A stretch of DNA of 16,432 nt from CAWHOW01 sp050013795 (lineage in GTDB: Bacteria > Bacteroidota > Bacteroidia > Bacteroidales > CG2-30-32-10), in NCBI GenBank assembly GCA_050013795.1, contig JBEKEO010000069.1:1-16432 (forward strand). Reading direction: 5' to 3'. The position numbers and the translations under genes are program-made. A model generated the notes under the pieces. That model searched no databases. It worked only from the letters and a program-made list of their open reading frames with translations, and was not told the DNA's origin. This document shows, piece by piece, positions 16,262 to 16,432 of this stretch. Within the stretch, counting starts at the first letter, position 1, and the number at the start of each line of letters is the position of its first letter.

Positions 16262-16432
16262 CATGTAATCCTTTTATATGTGTATGTAACCCTCTTACAT
16301 GTGTATGTAACTCTCTTACATGTGCATGTAACTCTCTTACATATGCATGTAACTCTCTTACATGTGCATGTAACCCTCTTACATGTGCATGTAACCCTCT
16401 TACATGTGCATGTAACCCTCTTACATGTGCAT
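16262..16432. repeat. Tandem array of 21-bp palindromic units, running off the right edge
   Basis: Eight full units start at 16262, 16283, 16304, 16325, 16346, 16367, 16388 and 16409; a ninth is cut at 16430-16432. The consensus is CATGTAA-CCCTC-TTACATG followed by TG, that is, a 7-bp inverted repeat around a 5-nt centre. The last three units are identical; earlier ones differ by C/T changes (CCCTC or CTCTC in the centre, CAT or TAT at the start), and the first is the most diverged. A faint further unit may precede it at about 16241-16261. The period is a multiple of three and several frames stay open, but no start codon or signal supports translation within the window. There are no spacers. 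Confidence 0.95.

Noticed and set aside
16262..16432. CRISPR array
   Set aside because: The units touch each other with only a constant TG between dyads; there are no unique spacers and no cas gene nearby, so this is a simple tandem repeat.

Overview
The window looks like chromosomal DNA of an AT-rich member of the Bacteroidota, probably an anaerobic or gut/sediment Bacteroidales-like lineage. The evidence is a family C10 (streptopain-type) cysteine peptidase with an N-terminal Spi domain, a PKD domain and a type IX secretion (T9SS) tail; absence of clear Shine-Dalgarno sequences before most starts; and TAnnTTTG-type -7 promoter elements just upstream of several genes. No rRNA, tRNA, insertion sequence, phage gene or CRISPR array was seen.

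Layout, left to right. Positions 1-2195 (minus strand) hold the first 298 codons of a dihydropyrimidinase/hydantoinase and, upstream of it, an SsnA-like aminohydrolase. This pair is typical of anaerobic purine/hydantoin catabolic clusters. Positions 2286-4943 (plus) encode a soluble five-PAS sensor kinase of the HisKA_2 type, with no response regulator beside it. Positions 5046-7814 (plus) carry a pterin pair (6-pyruvoyl-tetrahydropterin synthase-like enzyme plus GTP cyclohydrolase I), a Bax inhibitor-1 family membrane protein and malonyl-CoA:ACP transacylase (fabD). A hairpin at 7816-7845 separates fabD from the convergent sppA protease (7844-9616, minus). After a 376-bp gap, folK and a deoxynucleoside kinase lie back to back (9993-11141, plus). 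They end at a perfect 19-bp stem shared with a convergent OmpA-like/TPR lipoprotein (11213-12982, minus). Last comes the large C10 peptidase (13522-16029, minus), then a leftward terminator hairpin and an array of 21-bp palindromic tandem repeats that runs off the right edge.

How the genes relate. Most are unlinked housekeeping functions. PTPS and folE can act in sequence from GTP to a tetrahydropterin, and folK uses a related pterin further along the folate route. The two amidohydrolases form one catabolic unit.

The two most notable points are these. (1) The peptidase reading frame stops in the middle of its T9SS sorting domain, but the rest of that domain is intact in another frame at 13358-13525. 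A two-base CA duplication explains this, so it is a recent frameshift, a slippage site or a sequence error. (2) The 21-bp repeat array has unit-by-unit dyad symmetry and no spacers. I did not find a convincing wholly undescribed system in this window.
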